Positions 1 to 5,156 of a DNA stretch of 5,156 nt are shown in pieces. Each line of letters begins with the position of its first letter. Within the stretch, counting starts at the first letter, position 1. Made by a program: the position numbers and the translations under genes. Origin of the DNA: an uncultured Alphaproteobacteria bacterium. Lineage in GTDB: Bacteria > Pseudomonadota > Alphaproteobacteria > Reyranellales > Reyranellaceae. The notes under the pieces are model-generated. The model was not told the DNA's origin. It did not search any database and saw only the letters and a list, made by a program, of their open reading frames with translations. The stretch is taken from contig CAIYWM010000381.1 of assembly GCA_903929895.1 (NCBI GenBank), positions 1-5,156 of the forward strand, given 5' to 3'.

Positions 1-542
1 CGCTGCAGCTGCTTCAGCTCGACCTGCAGCTCCTCGCGCAGCTTGCGGTCGAGCGCGCCCAAGGGCTCGTCGAGCAGAAGGATGTCGGGCTTGAAGACCA
101 CGGCGCGCGCCAGTGCGACGCGCTGCTGCTGCCCACCCGAGAGCTGCGACGGTCGGCGTGCCTCCAGCCCGTCGAGCCGCACCAGCTACAGCGCGTCGCG
201 CGCCAGCCTGTCGGCCTCGGTGCCGCCGATCTTTCGGACACCCAGAGGGAACAGGACGTTCTCCAGCACCGTCATATGCGGGAACAGCGCGTAGGACTGG
301 AAGACCAGGCCGATGTTGCGTTCCTGCGCCGTCGCGTTGGTGACGTCGCGCCCACCGATGAAGATGCGGCCCGAGGTCGGCCGGTTGAGGCCGGCAATCA
401 GCGACAGAAGCGTCGTCTTGCCCGAGCCGCTTGGCCCCAGGATGGTGACGAACTCGCCCTGCGTCACCGAGAGGTCGACCTGGTCGGCCGCGGCGAACGT
501 GCCGTAGCGCTTGGTCACTCCTTCGAGACGGATATCCGACAT
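1..542 (-). pseudogene. PotA-type ABC transporter ATPase, interrupted by an in-frame TAG and cut by the window edge
   Basis: This is the nucleotide-binding subunit of an ABC importer of the spermidine/putrescine (PotA) type, which would hydrolyse ATP on the cytoplasmic face to drive solute uptake. From the ATG at 540-542 the frame shows Walker A GPSGSGKT (residues 36-43) and the Q-loop FQSYALFPHMTV (from residue 81). At codon 119 (bases 186-188) the frame meets TAG. Reading on in the same frame gives a normal continuation: signature [14 protein letters not shown] (134-147), Walker B DILLLDEP (153-160) and D-loop GALD (162-165). It then leaves the window, so the H-loop and the regulatory C-terminal domain are not visible. 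A single base change explains the stop; no frameshift is needed. A product ending at residue 118 would lack the signature and Walker B and could not work as an ATPase. The gene follows the class III aminotransferase with no intervening base and shows no clear ribosome binding site, so its translation is probably coupled. The solute cannot be told from this subunit. A sequencing error or stop suppression would make it an intact gene. Confidence 0.85.
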
Positions 543-1853
543 CTAGGCGCGAGCCACTTTGGCCATGGCGCGGTCGGCGGCGGCGAGCGTCTCCTCGATG
601 ACCGGTCTGTCGTGGGCCGTCGAGAGGAACCACTTTCCCGCCTGCTGCGCCCGGACGCCCTCTTCCTGCAGGGCCGCATGGAGGGCCAGCATGGCATCGC
701 GATCGCAGGCCGCCGAGTCGCGATAGTTGCGGGGCGCCGGGCCGGAGGTGAAGAAGGTCTGGAAGATCGCGGGCATGCCCTGCACCAGGATCGGCAGCCT
801 GTGCTTCTTCGCCAGCGCCGCGAGGCCCTGCATCAACTCGGTGCCGCGCGCTTCGAGATCGCGATAGACCGCGCCGCCATCGGCTTCGAGGACATCCAGG
901 GCCGCCAACGCCGCCGCCATGCTCTGGACGTTTCCATTGTAGGTGCCGCCATGCATCACGCCCTTGTCGAGCAAGGTGTCCATGATGTCGCGACGGCCGG
1001 CGACCATGGCCAGGGGGAACCCTGCCGCCACGGCCTTTGCATAGATGCTGAGATCGGCGGTCACGCCGAACCTGCCCTGGGCGCCGCGCAGGCCGACCCG
1101 GAAACCGGTGATGACCTCGTCGCAGATGAACAGAGCACCATGCTTGTCGCAGAGCGCGCGGACGCCTTCGAGATAGCCAGGGGCCGGCGGGATCGCGCCG
1201 CCATTCACCATGACCGGCTCCATGATCACCCCGGCAATCTCGCCGCGATGACGCTCTAGCGTCTGCTCCAGCAGGTCGAGATCGTTCCAGGTGCAGACGG
1301 CGACATCGCCGAGCACGCTGGCCGGCATGCCGGGCGAACCCGCCACCGGGACCGGCGCGTCTGCGGGTCCTGCCTCGTTCAGCGGCGGCCGGGCACTGAT
1401 ATAGGCCTGGTCGCTCCAGCCGTGATAATGGCCCTCGAACTTCAGGATCTTCTCGCGGCCGGTGAAGGCACGGGCCAAACGGAAGGCCATCAGCACGGCT
1501 TCCGTGCCCGAGGTGGTGAAGCGCACGACCTCCGCGCCGGGCAGCAGGCCGCACAGTCTTTCGGCCAGCTCGGTTTCGCGCGGGTTCTGCGCGGCGAAGA
1601 GCTGCCCCTCGCCCAGGGAAGCCGCGACGGCATCCACCACCTTCTTCGGCGCGTGCCCCAGGATGGCCGGACCGTTGCCCAGCACGTAGTCGATGAGGAC
1701 GTTGCCATCGACGTCATGGAGCCTGGCCCCTTCGCCGCGTGCGAAGAACAGCGGCACGGGTACGCTGGCGTAGCGCACGTTGCTGCTGACGCCACCGGCC
1801 AGGTGCTTTCGGGTCTTTTCGTAGAGTGCGATCGATTTCGCGTAGGAGCGCAT
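543..1853 (-). CDS. Class III PLP-dependent aminotransferase (glutamate-1-semialdehyde aminomutase-like)
   Basis: This 436-residue fold type I, PLP-dependent enzyme would transfer an amino group between an amine or amino acid and a keto acid or aldehyde in the cytoplasm. Visible motifs in order are SGTEA (115-119, cofactor phosphate contact), HYHGW (142-146), MEP (211-213), DEVITGFR (245-252, Asp contacting the pyridine nitrogen), YAKAVAAGFP with the likely Schiff-base lysine K273, and HGGTYNGN (301-308). Overall length and the N-terminal AGGVSSNVR stretch resemble the glutamate-1-semialdehyde aminomutase branch. However, the lysine region lacks the GGGLPVGAYGG-like sequence expected of true HemL, so a catabolic aminotransferase is more likely than a haem gene. 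I chose ATG 1851-1853, which has GAGG three bases upstream and a natural family N-terminus. The longer frame opening at 1955 would run through the presumed operator and has an atypical Cys/Arg-rich leader. It is divergent from the GntR gene and upstream of the ABC ATPase. The substrate is not determinable. Confidence 0.92.
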   Translation of the reverse strand: MRSYAKSIALYEKTRKHLAGGVSSNVRYASVPVPLFFARGEGARLHDVDGNVLIDYVLGNGPAILGHAPKKVVDAVAASLGEGQLFAAQNPRETELAERLCGLLPGAEVVRFTTSGTEAVLMAFRLARAFTGREKILKFEGHYHGWSDQAYISARPPLNEAGPADAPVPVAGSPGMPASVLGDVAVCTWNDLDLLEQTLERHRGEIAGVIMEPVMVNGGAIPPAPGYLEGVRALCDKHGALFICDEVITGFRVGLRGAQGRFGVTADLSIYAKAVAAGFPLAMVAGRRDIMDTLLDKGVMHGGTYNGNVQSMAAALAALDVLEADGGAVYRDLEARGTELMQGLAALAKKHRLPILVQGMPAIFQTFFTSGPAPRNYRDSAACDRDAMLALHAALQEEGVRAQQAGKWFLSTAHDRPVIEETLAAADRAMAKVARA

Positions 1854-1906
1854 GTTCCTCACCCAGCAAGAACGATGCCCACGAAACAACGTGCGGCAAA
1901 AAGCAA

Positions 1907-1919
1907 TGTGATCACAAAT
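1907..1919. promoter_or_regulatory. Candidate GntR operator 1, aminotransferase side
   Basis: The sequence TGTGATCACAAAT contains the perfect 10-base palindrome TGTGATCACA (1907-1916). The same 13 bases recur at 1964-1976. The GT-N4-AC core is of the kind bound by GntR-family dimers, and a GntR-family gene starts 87 bases away. The site lies 53 bases upstream of the class III aminotransferase start, where binding could block or adjust its promoter. Assignment to this regulator is inference from position and symmetry. Confidence 0.6.
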
Positions 1920-1961
1920 CGAACCGAGCCTAGCCGCGGCCCTCACCCCCAGCAATGCATT

Positions 1962-1976
1962 TTTGTGATCACAAAT
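1962..1976. promoter_or_regulatory. Candidate GntR operator 2, regulator side
   Basis: TTTGTGATCACAAA (1962-1975) is a perfect 14-base palindrome, longer than the copy at 1907-1916, and shares the 13-base string TGTGATCACAAAT with it. It ends 30 bases before the GntR gene's ATG, which suits autoregulation of the regulator and the operon behind it. Centre-to-centre distance between the two sites is 57 bases, about 5.4 helical turns. The spacing therefore does not favour simple same-face cooperative binding and fits one site per promoter better. Confidence 0.62.
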
Positions 1977-2006
1977 TCCACGAGCCTGGGCTAAGCTTCA
2001 CGACCG

Positions 2007-2765
2007 ATGCCCCGCGTTGCAGCCCCTCCGGACGCCGCCGACACCTCGCTCCGCCAGCAGGTATACACCTCGCTGCGCGAGGCGCTGACGTCTGGACGCT
2101 TTGCGCCGGGCCAGAAGATCACCTTCCGTTACGTTGCCGGCGAGCTGGGCGTCAGCCTGACGCCGGTGCGCGAGGCGATGCGCCGTCTGGTCGCCGAAGG
2201 GGCGTTCGAAATGAACCCCAACCGGTCGGTCCGTGTCCCGTTGATGACCCGCGACAAGGTCCTCGAGCTGCGCGACATCCGGATGGAACTGGAAGGTCTC
2301 GCGGCCGCCAAGGCAGCCCTCGCGGCGACGCGCTACCAGATCGCCGGCATCCGTCGCGCCGCCCGCGAGATCATCGTCGCCCGTAATCGCGGCGACGGCG
2401 CCACCGACCGCCAGAAGGTGCGCGAGTTCCATTTCGCCGTCTATGCGGCGGCCGGGCAGCCGACCTTGCTGCGCCTGATCGAAGGTCTGTGGCTGCAGAC
2501 CGGCCCCTACATGAACCTCCTCTATCCCGACTTCATCTCCTCGTCGCGCGGACCGGCCGGCCGGCAGCGTCTCATCGAAGCGCTTCAGGTGCGCGATGCG
2601 ACGGCAGCCCGTCGGGAGATGGAGACCGACATCCGCCGCGCCCTTTCCTATGTCGCCGACCTCGCCGACGAGAACGGCAACATCGCGCCGGCCGCCCCCG
2701 CTACCGCCGGTAAGCGACGCAGCCAGCCGACCACCGCCGCAGCCTTCGAACTTCAAGCCAACTGA
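2007..2765 (+). CDS. GntR-family transcriptional regulator, FadR/FCD subfamily
   Basis: This 252-residue DNA-binding regulator has an N-terminal winged helix-turn-helix at about residues 15-78. The recognition helix carries the hallmark SLTPVREAMRRL (50-61), followed by the wing near NRSVRV. The all-helical FCD ligand-binding domain covers about 85-222 and includes LRDIRMELEGLAAAKAA (88-104) and EFHFAVYAAAGQPTLLRLI (140-158). Residues after about 222 form an Ala/Pro-rich tail that looks disordered. Compared from memory with the usual FCD metal-site pattern, H142 is kept, but the other ligand positions appear to be V138, R186 and D208 instead of Asp, His and His; the fold may thus not bind a metal. 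The ATG at 2007 gives a normal family N-terminus, though no strong Shine-Dalgarno precedes it. The gene heads an apparent operon with the class IV aminotransferase and the permease and is divergent from the class III aminotransferase. It probably controls both units through the palindromes at 1907 and 1962. The effector is unknown. Confidence 0.93.
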   Translation: MPRVAAPPDAADTSLRQQVYTSLREALTSGRFAPGQKITFRYVAGELGVSLTPVREAMRRLVAEGAFEMNPNRSVRVPLMTRDKVLELRDIRMELEGLAAAKAALAATRYQIAGIRRAAREIIVARNRGDGATDRQKVREFHFAVYAAAGQPTLLRLIEGLWLQTGPYMNLLYPDFISSSRGPAGRQRLIEALQVRDATAARREMETDIRRALSYVADLADENGNIAPAAPATAGKRRSQPTTAAAFELQAN

Positions 2766-2767
2766 TC

Positions 2768-2773
2768 AGGAGG
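2768..2773 (+). promoter_or_regulatory. Ribosome binding site of the class IV aminotransferase
   Basis: AGGAGG lies five bases before ATG 2779-2781 and just after the GntR stop codon TGA (2763-2765). This strong match fixes the aminotransferase start here. A much longer open frame entering from upstream (from 2596) overlaps the regulator out of frame and is not needed. Confidence 0.9.
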
Positions 2774-2778
2774 ACATC

Positions 2779-3708
2779 ATGGCCCAGCAACTCAGCAATC
2801 AGCGTATCGCCTGGTTCAACGGCAAGTTCCTGCCCGAGAACGAGGTCATGATCCCGTTCCGCGACCGCAGCTGGAAATACGGCGACGGCGCCTTCGACAT
2901 GACCCGCACCTTCAACGGCGTGCCGTTCCGGCTGAAGGAGCATATCGACCGCTTCTACCGCTCGCTGCGCTACCTGCAGATCGATCCCGGCCTGTCGCCC
3001 AAGGAGATGGTCGCGCACAGCGAGGAAGTCGTGGCGCGCAACGAGCATCTGCGCGCCGAGGTCGGCGACTGGTGGCTGGGCCAGCGGGTCAGCCGCGGCG
3101 TCGACGCGGTGGGCGACGAGGGCTGGGACCATACTGGCCCCAACGTCGTGATCGAGATGTTGCCGCTGCCGCTCGCCAAGCGCGGCAAGCTCTACCGCGA
3201 GGGCGCCGAGGCCATGACCACGACGGCGCGCCGCATCGCGCCCTCGATGCTCTCGCCGCGCGCCAAGACCCACAACTATCTCAACATGATCATGGCCGAG
3301 AAGCCCATCAAGGCGCTCAATCCCGACGCCTGGCCGATCCTGCTCGACGAGAACGGCAACCTCGCCGAGGGCCTGGGCAGCAACATCTTCATCGTGCGCG
3401 AGGGCGCCCTGTTCACCCCGTCGGAGCGCTACGTGCTGCCGGGCGTCAGCCGCCAGATGACAATGGACATGGCCAAGCAGCTCGGCATCGAGTGCACGCC
3501 CGGCGACGTCGACCTGTTCGATGCCGCCAATGCCGAGGAGATGTTCCTGACCTCGACCAGCCTCTGCATCCTGCCGGTCCGCAGCTTCAACGGCGCGCCG
3601 GTCGGCGACGGCAAGGCACCGGGCCCGATCACCCAGAAGCTGATCGACGCCTACTCCAAGAGCGTCGGCTGCGATTTCGTCGCTCAGTACCTGAAGTTCT
3701 CGCAGTAG
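2779..3708 (+). CDS. Class IV (fold type IV) PLP-dependent aminotransferase, branched-chain aminotransferase-like
   Basis: This 309-residue cytoplasmic PLP enzyme belongs to the family holding branched-chain aminotransferase (IlvE), D-amino acid aminotransferase, aminodeoxychorismate lyase and (R)-selective amine transaminases. Visible features are KYGDGAFDMTRTFNG (33-47), FRLKEHIDRFYRSL (50-63), and RAKTHNYLNMIMAEK (161-175), whose K163 is the likely Schiff-base lysine. Further on are DENGNLAEGLGSNIFIV (190-206) with E197 contacting the pyridine nitrogen, LPGVSRQM (220-227) in the phosphate-binding region, and FLTSTSLCILPV (256-267). Length is normal for the family. The IlvE motif FEGIR is FDMTR here (39-43), so branched-chain amino acid specificity should not be assumed; a D-amino acid, amine or other acceptor pair is possible. 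The gene sits 13 bases after the regulator and 15 bases before the permease, so it is probably co-transcribed with both. Fold and chemistry are confident; substrate is not. Confidence 0.93.
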   Translation: MAQQLSNQRIAWFNGKFLPENEVMIPFRDRSWKYGDGAFDMTRTFNGVPFRLKEHIDRFYRSLRYLQIDPGLSPKEMVAHSEEVVARNEHLRAEVGDWWLGQRVSRGVDAVGDEGWDHTGPNVVIEMLPLPLAKRGKLYREGAEAMTTTARRIAPSMLSPRAKTHNYLNMIMAEKPIKALNPDAWPILLDENGNLAEGLGSNIFIVREGALFTPSERYVLPGVSRQMTMDMAKQLGIECTPGDVDLFDAANAEEMFLTSTSLCILPVRSFNGAPVGDGKAPGPITQKLIDAYSKSVGCDFVAQYLKFSQ

Positions 3709-3715
3709 CGAGGCC

Positions 3716-3721
3716 GAGGGG
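3716..3721 (+). promoter_or_regulatory. Ribosome binding site supporting a GTG start for the permease
   Basis: GAGGGG lies just upstream of GTG 3724-3726 in the 15-base gap after the aminotransferase stop. Spacing is tight (four bases from GAGG). The encoded N-terminus HWTVK...VVAPDERLP resembles the N-terminus of RutG proteins, which supports this GTG rather than an internal ATG. Confidence 0.65.
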
Positions 3722-3723
3722 CA

Positions 3724-4998
3724 GTGCTCCACTGGACCGTCAAACGCCCGGCCGACGGCGTCGTCGTCGCGCCGGACGAGCGGTTGCCGTGGTTCCAGAC
3801 CGTGGCGCTCGGCATCCAGCATGTCGTGGCGATGTTCGGCGCGTCGGTGCTGGGCCCGCTGTTGATGGGGTTCGACGCCAATGTCGCGATCCTGATGAGC
3901 GGCGTCGGCACGCTGATCTTCTTCGTGGCCGTCGGTGGCAGGGTTCCGAGCTTCGTCGGCTCCTCCTTCGCCTTCATCTCGGTGGTGCTGGCCGCCACCG
4001 GATACGCCGGTCAGGGAGTCAACGCCAACATCGCGGTCGCCCTGGGCGGCATCGTGATCTGCGGCGCCCTCTATGCGCTGATCGGGCTCGCCGTGATGGC
4101 GAGCGGCACCGGTTGGATCGAACGCCTGATGCCGCCGGTCGTGACCGGCGCCGTGGTGGCGGTGATCGGCCTCAACCTCGCGGCCGTACCGGTGAAGAAC
4201 ATGGCGCCGACCTCGTTCGACGCCTGGATGCAGGCCGTGACCTTCCTGAGCATCGCCCTGGTCGCGGTCTTCACGCGCGGCATGACACGGCGCCTGCTGG
4301 TGCTGGTCGGCCTCATCGTGGCCACACTCGTTTATGCCCTGCTGGCCAACGGGCTGGGCTGGGGCAAGCCGGTGAGCGGCGCCCTGCTGGAGCAAGCCGC
4401 CTGGTTCGGCGTTCCCGCCTTCGCGACCCCGGTCTTCGACACAAGGGCCATCCTGCTGATTGCGCCCGTGGCCCTGATCCTGGTCGCCGAAAACCTGGGT
4501 CATCTGCGCGCCGTCAGCGCCATGACCGGCCGCGACATGGATCCCTATGTCGGCCGCGCCTTCCTGGGCGATGGCGTCGCGACCATGGTGGCGGGCGGTG
4601 TCGGCGGCACCGGCGTCACGACCTATGCCGAGAATATCGGCGTGATGGCGGCCACCCGCATCTACTCGACCGCCCTGTTCGTCGTCGCCGGCCTGTTTGC
4701 CATCCTGCTGGGCTTTTCCCCGAAGTTCGGCGCGCTGATCCACACCATCCCGCTGCCGGTGATGGGCGGCGTGAGCATCGTCGTGTTCGGCCTGATCGCG
4801 GTCGCCGGCGCCAAGATCTGGGTCGACAACAAGGTCGACTTCACGCAGAGCCGCAACCTCATGGTGGCCGGCATCACGCTCGTGCTGGGCACCGGCGACT
4901 TCACCCTGAAGTTCGGCGAGTTCGCCTTGGGCGGCATCGGAACGGCGACCTTCGGCGCGATCCTGCTGAACGCGGTGCTGGGAGCCGCGCGACGCTAG
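3724..4998 (+). CDS. rutG: RutG-like pyrimidine (uracil) permease, NCS2/UraA family
   Basis: This 424-residue integral inner-membrane transporter of the nucleobase:cation symporter-2 family would import uracil or a similar pyrimidine, probably with protons. It has the hydrophobic pattern of the 14-helix UraA fold. Family landmarks are LGIQHVVAMFGASVLGP (29-45), GSSFAFI (79-85), GTGWIERLMPPVVTGAVV (128-145), VAENLGH (254-260) with E256 and H260, TTYAENIGVMAATRIYST (299-316) with E303, and TIPLPVMGGVSIVVFGLIAV (341-360). E256, H260 and E303 match the positions of substrate-site residues E241, H245 and E290 of E. coli UraA. The N-terminal VVAPDERLP (14-22), GRAFLGDG (277-284) and the C-terminal GGIGTATFGAILLNA (403-417) closely recall E. 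coli RutG as I remember it, so I prefer rutG over uraA. It starts with GTG. No other rut gene (rutA-F or rutR) is present; the gene instead ends an operon with a GntR regulator and an aminotransferase. Actual substrate in this organism is inferred. Confidence 0.9.
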   Translation: MLHWTVKRPADGVVVAPDERLPWFQTVALGIQHVVAMFGASVLGPLLMGFDANVAILMSGVGTLIFFVAVGGRVPSFVGSSFAFISVVLAATGYAGQGVNANIAVALGGIVICGALYALIGLAVMASGTGWIERLMPPVVTGAVVAVIGLNLAAVPVKNMAPTSFDAWMQAVTFLSIALVAVFTRGMTRRLLVLVGLIVATLVYALLANGLGWGKPVSGALLEQAAWFGVPAFATPVFDTRAILLIAPVALILVAENLGHLRAVSAMTGRDMDPYVGRAFLGDGVATMVAGGVGGTGVTTYAENIGVMAATRIYSTALFVVAGLFAILLGFSPKFGALIHTIPLPVMGGVSIVVFGLIAVAGAKIWVDNKVDFTQSRNLMVAGITLVLGTGDFTLKFGEFALGGIGTATFGAILLNAVLGAARR

Positions 4999-5156
4999 AC
5001 CGGCAAGGTGCTCATGTGAGGAGTCGATAGCCAGACGTGTGGCATTCGCCGAGGCCACATTGGAAAACCACCGACGCTAAGTTGAGGGCGCAGATCAGCA
5101 CGACGTAGAATTCCAGAAGGCGCGCCGCCCGGGCAAGCGGTGGCCGTCCGGCTGGC
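4999..5156. other. Non-coding or unassigned 3' flank after the permease gene
   Basis: All three forward frames are closed by stops at 5078, 5083 and 5106. A hairpin TGTGGC (5038-5043)/GCCACA (5054-5059) with a 10-base loop could form, but no T-tract follows it, so I do not call a terminator. A leftward open frame enters from the right edge and stops at TGA 5012-5014. It has 47 codons in view with a short hydrophobic stretch (EFYVVLICALNLASVVF), but its third positions are less G/C-biased than those of the real genes and I recognise nothing in it. It may be the tail of a convergent gene or chance. Confidence 0.4.

Larger units (their letters stand above)
1854..2006. promoter_or_regulatory. Divergent intergenic control region between the aminotransferase and the GntR gene
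   Basis: This 153-base gap separates the start codons of two divergently read genes and must hold both promoters. It is more A/T-rich than the genes around it (for example 1898-1919 and 1954-1978) and contains two near-identical palindromic sites, listed separately. I could not identify convincing -35/-10 pairs for either direction. TTGTGA within each site, read towards the gene it lies near, could serve as a -35 hexamer, but no good -10 hexamer follows at 16-18 bases. Confidence is high that the region is regulatory and low for exact promoter positions. Confidence 0.7.

Noticed and set aside
276..1259. A 327-codon plus-strand frame opposite the ABC ATPase and class III aminotransferase
   Set aside because: This is an antisense shadow with no recognisable motifs, spanning a junction of two real genes.
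543..1853. Naming the class III aminotransferase hemL
   Set aside because: The lysine region and glycine-rich loop differ from true glutamate-1-semialdehyde aminomutase, and the neighbours are catabolic and transport genes, not haem genes.
1854..1955. A 34-residue N-terminal extension of the class III aminotransferase
   Set aside because: It would place the start upstream of operator 1, has an atypical Cys/Arg-rich sequence, and a better start with GAGG upstream lies at 1853.
1907..1975. CRP/FNR-type sites, because of the TGTGA and TCACA halves
   Set aside because: CRP sites need about six bases between TGTGA and TCACA; here the halves are directly joined, giving a 10-base palindrome that suits a GntR-type dimer better.
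2762..2769. CTGATCAG palindrome between the GntR gene and the aminotransferase as a third operator
   Set aside because: It shares only TGATCA with the operator candidates, overlaps a stop codon and ribosome binding site, and an 8-base palindrome is easily due to chance.
3072..5030. A 652-codon plus-strand frame overlapping the same two genes
   Set aside because: It is Arg/Pro/Gly-rich low-complexity translation, out of frame with the two genes that carry catalytic and transport motifs.
2701..5058. A 785-codon open frame on the minus strand opposite the class IV aminotransferase and permease
   Set aside because: It mirrors the codon structure of two clearly real genes on the plus strand and is extremely rich in His, Asp, Gln and Gly with no domain sense; such antisense frames are expected in GC-rich DNA.
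5038..5059. Hairpin after the permease gene as an intrinsic terminator
   Set aside because: It has only a 6-base stem with a 10-base loop and no run of T on either strand's 3' side.

Overview
The window is GC-rich DNA (strongly G/C at third codon positions) carrying proteobacterial-type metabolic genes. The best guess is an alphaproteobacterium of the rhizobial/rhodospirillal sort. That placement is inferred from composition and gene style only, because no rRNA or other marker gene is present.

Layout. There are two divergent transcription units. Leftward from about 1853 lies a class III PLP-dependent aminotransferase (543-1853). Its stop codon abuts the ATG of a PotA-type ABC transporter ATPase (1-542), which runs off the left edge. 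The ATPase reading frame is interrupted by an in-frame TAG at 186-188, although the same frame still encodes an intact ABC signature, Walker B and D-loop beyond it. Rightward from 2007 lie a GntR/FCD-type regulator (2007-2765), a class IV (fold type IV) aminotransferase (2779-3708) and a RutG-like pyrimidine permease (3724-4998), separated by gaps of only 13 and 15 bases and so very probably one operon. The last ~160 bases hold no gene I can support.

Regulation. The 153-base gap between the divergent genes contains two copies of the 13-base sequence TGTGATCACAAAT, each containing a perfect TGTGATCACA palindrome, one close to each start codon. These are the best candidates for operators of the adjacent GntR-family protein, which would then control itself and both flanking units.

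How it may work together (inference). The cluster looks like a catabolic island for a nitrogen compound: an uptake permease for a pyrimidine, two structurally unrelated aminotransferases, a solute ABC transporter that now seems broken, and a local regulator. One possible reading is pyrimidine uptake followed by transamination of a breakdown product such as a beta-amino acid. However, no ring-opening enzymes (Rut or reductive pathway) are in the window, so the link is unproven. I see no phage, transposon, CRISPR, RNA gene or defence system here. The points most worth checking are the nonsense codon, the paired operator sites and the orphan rutG context.
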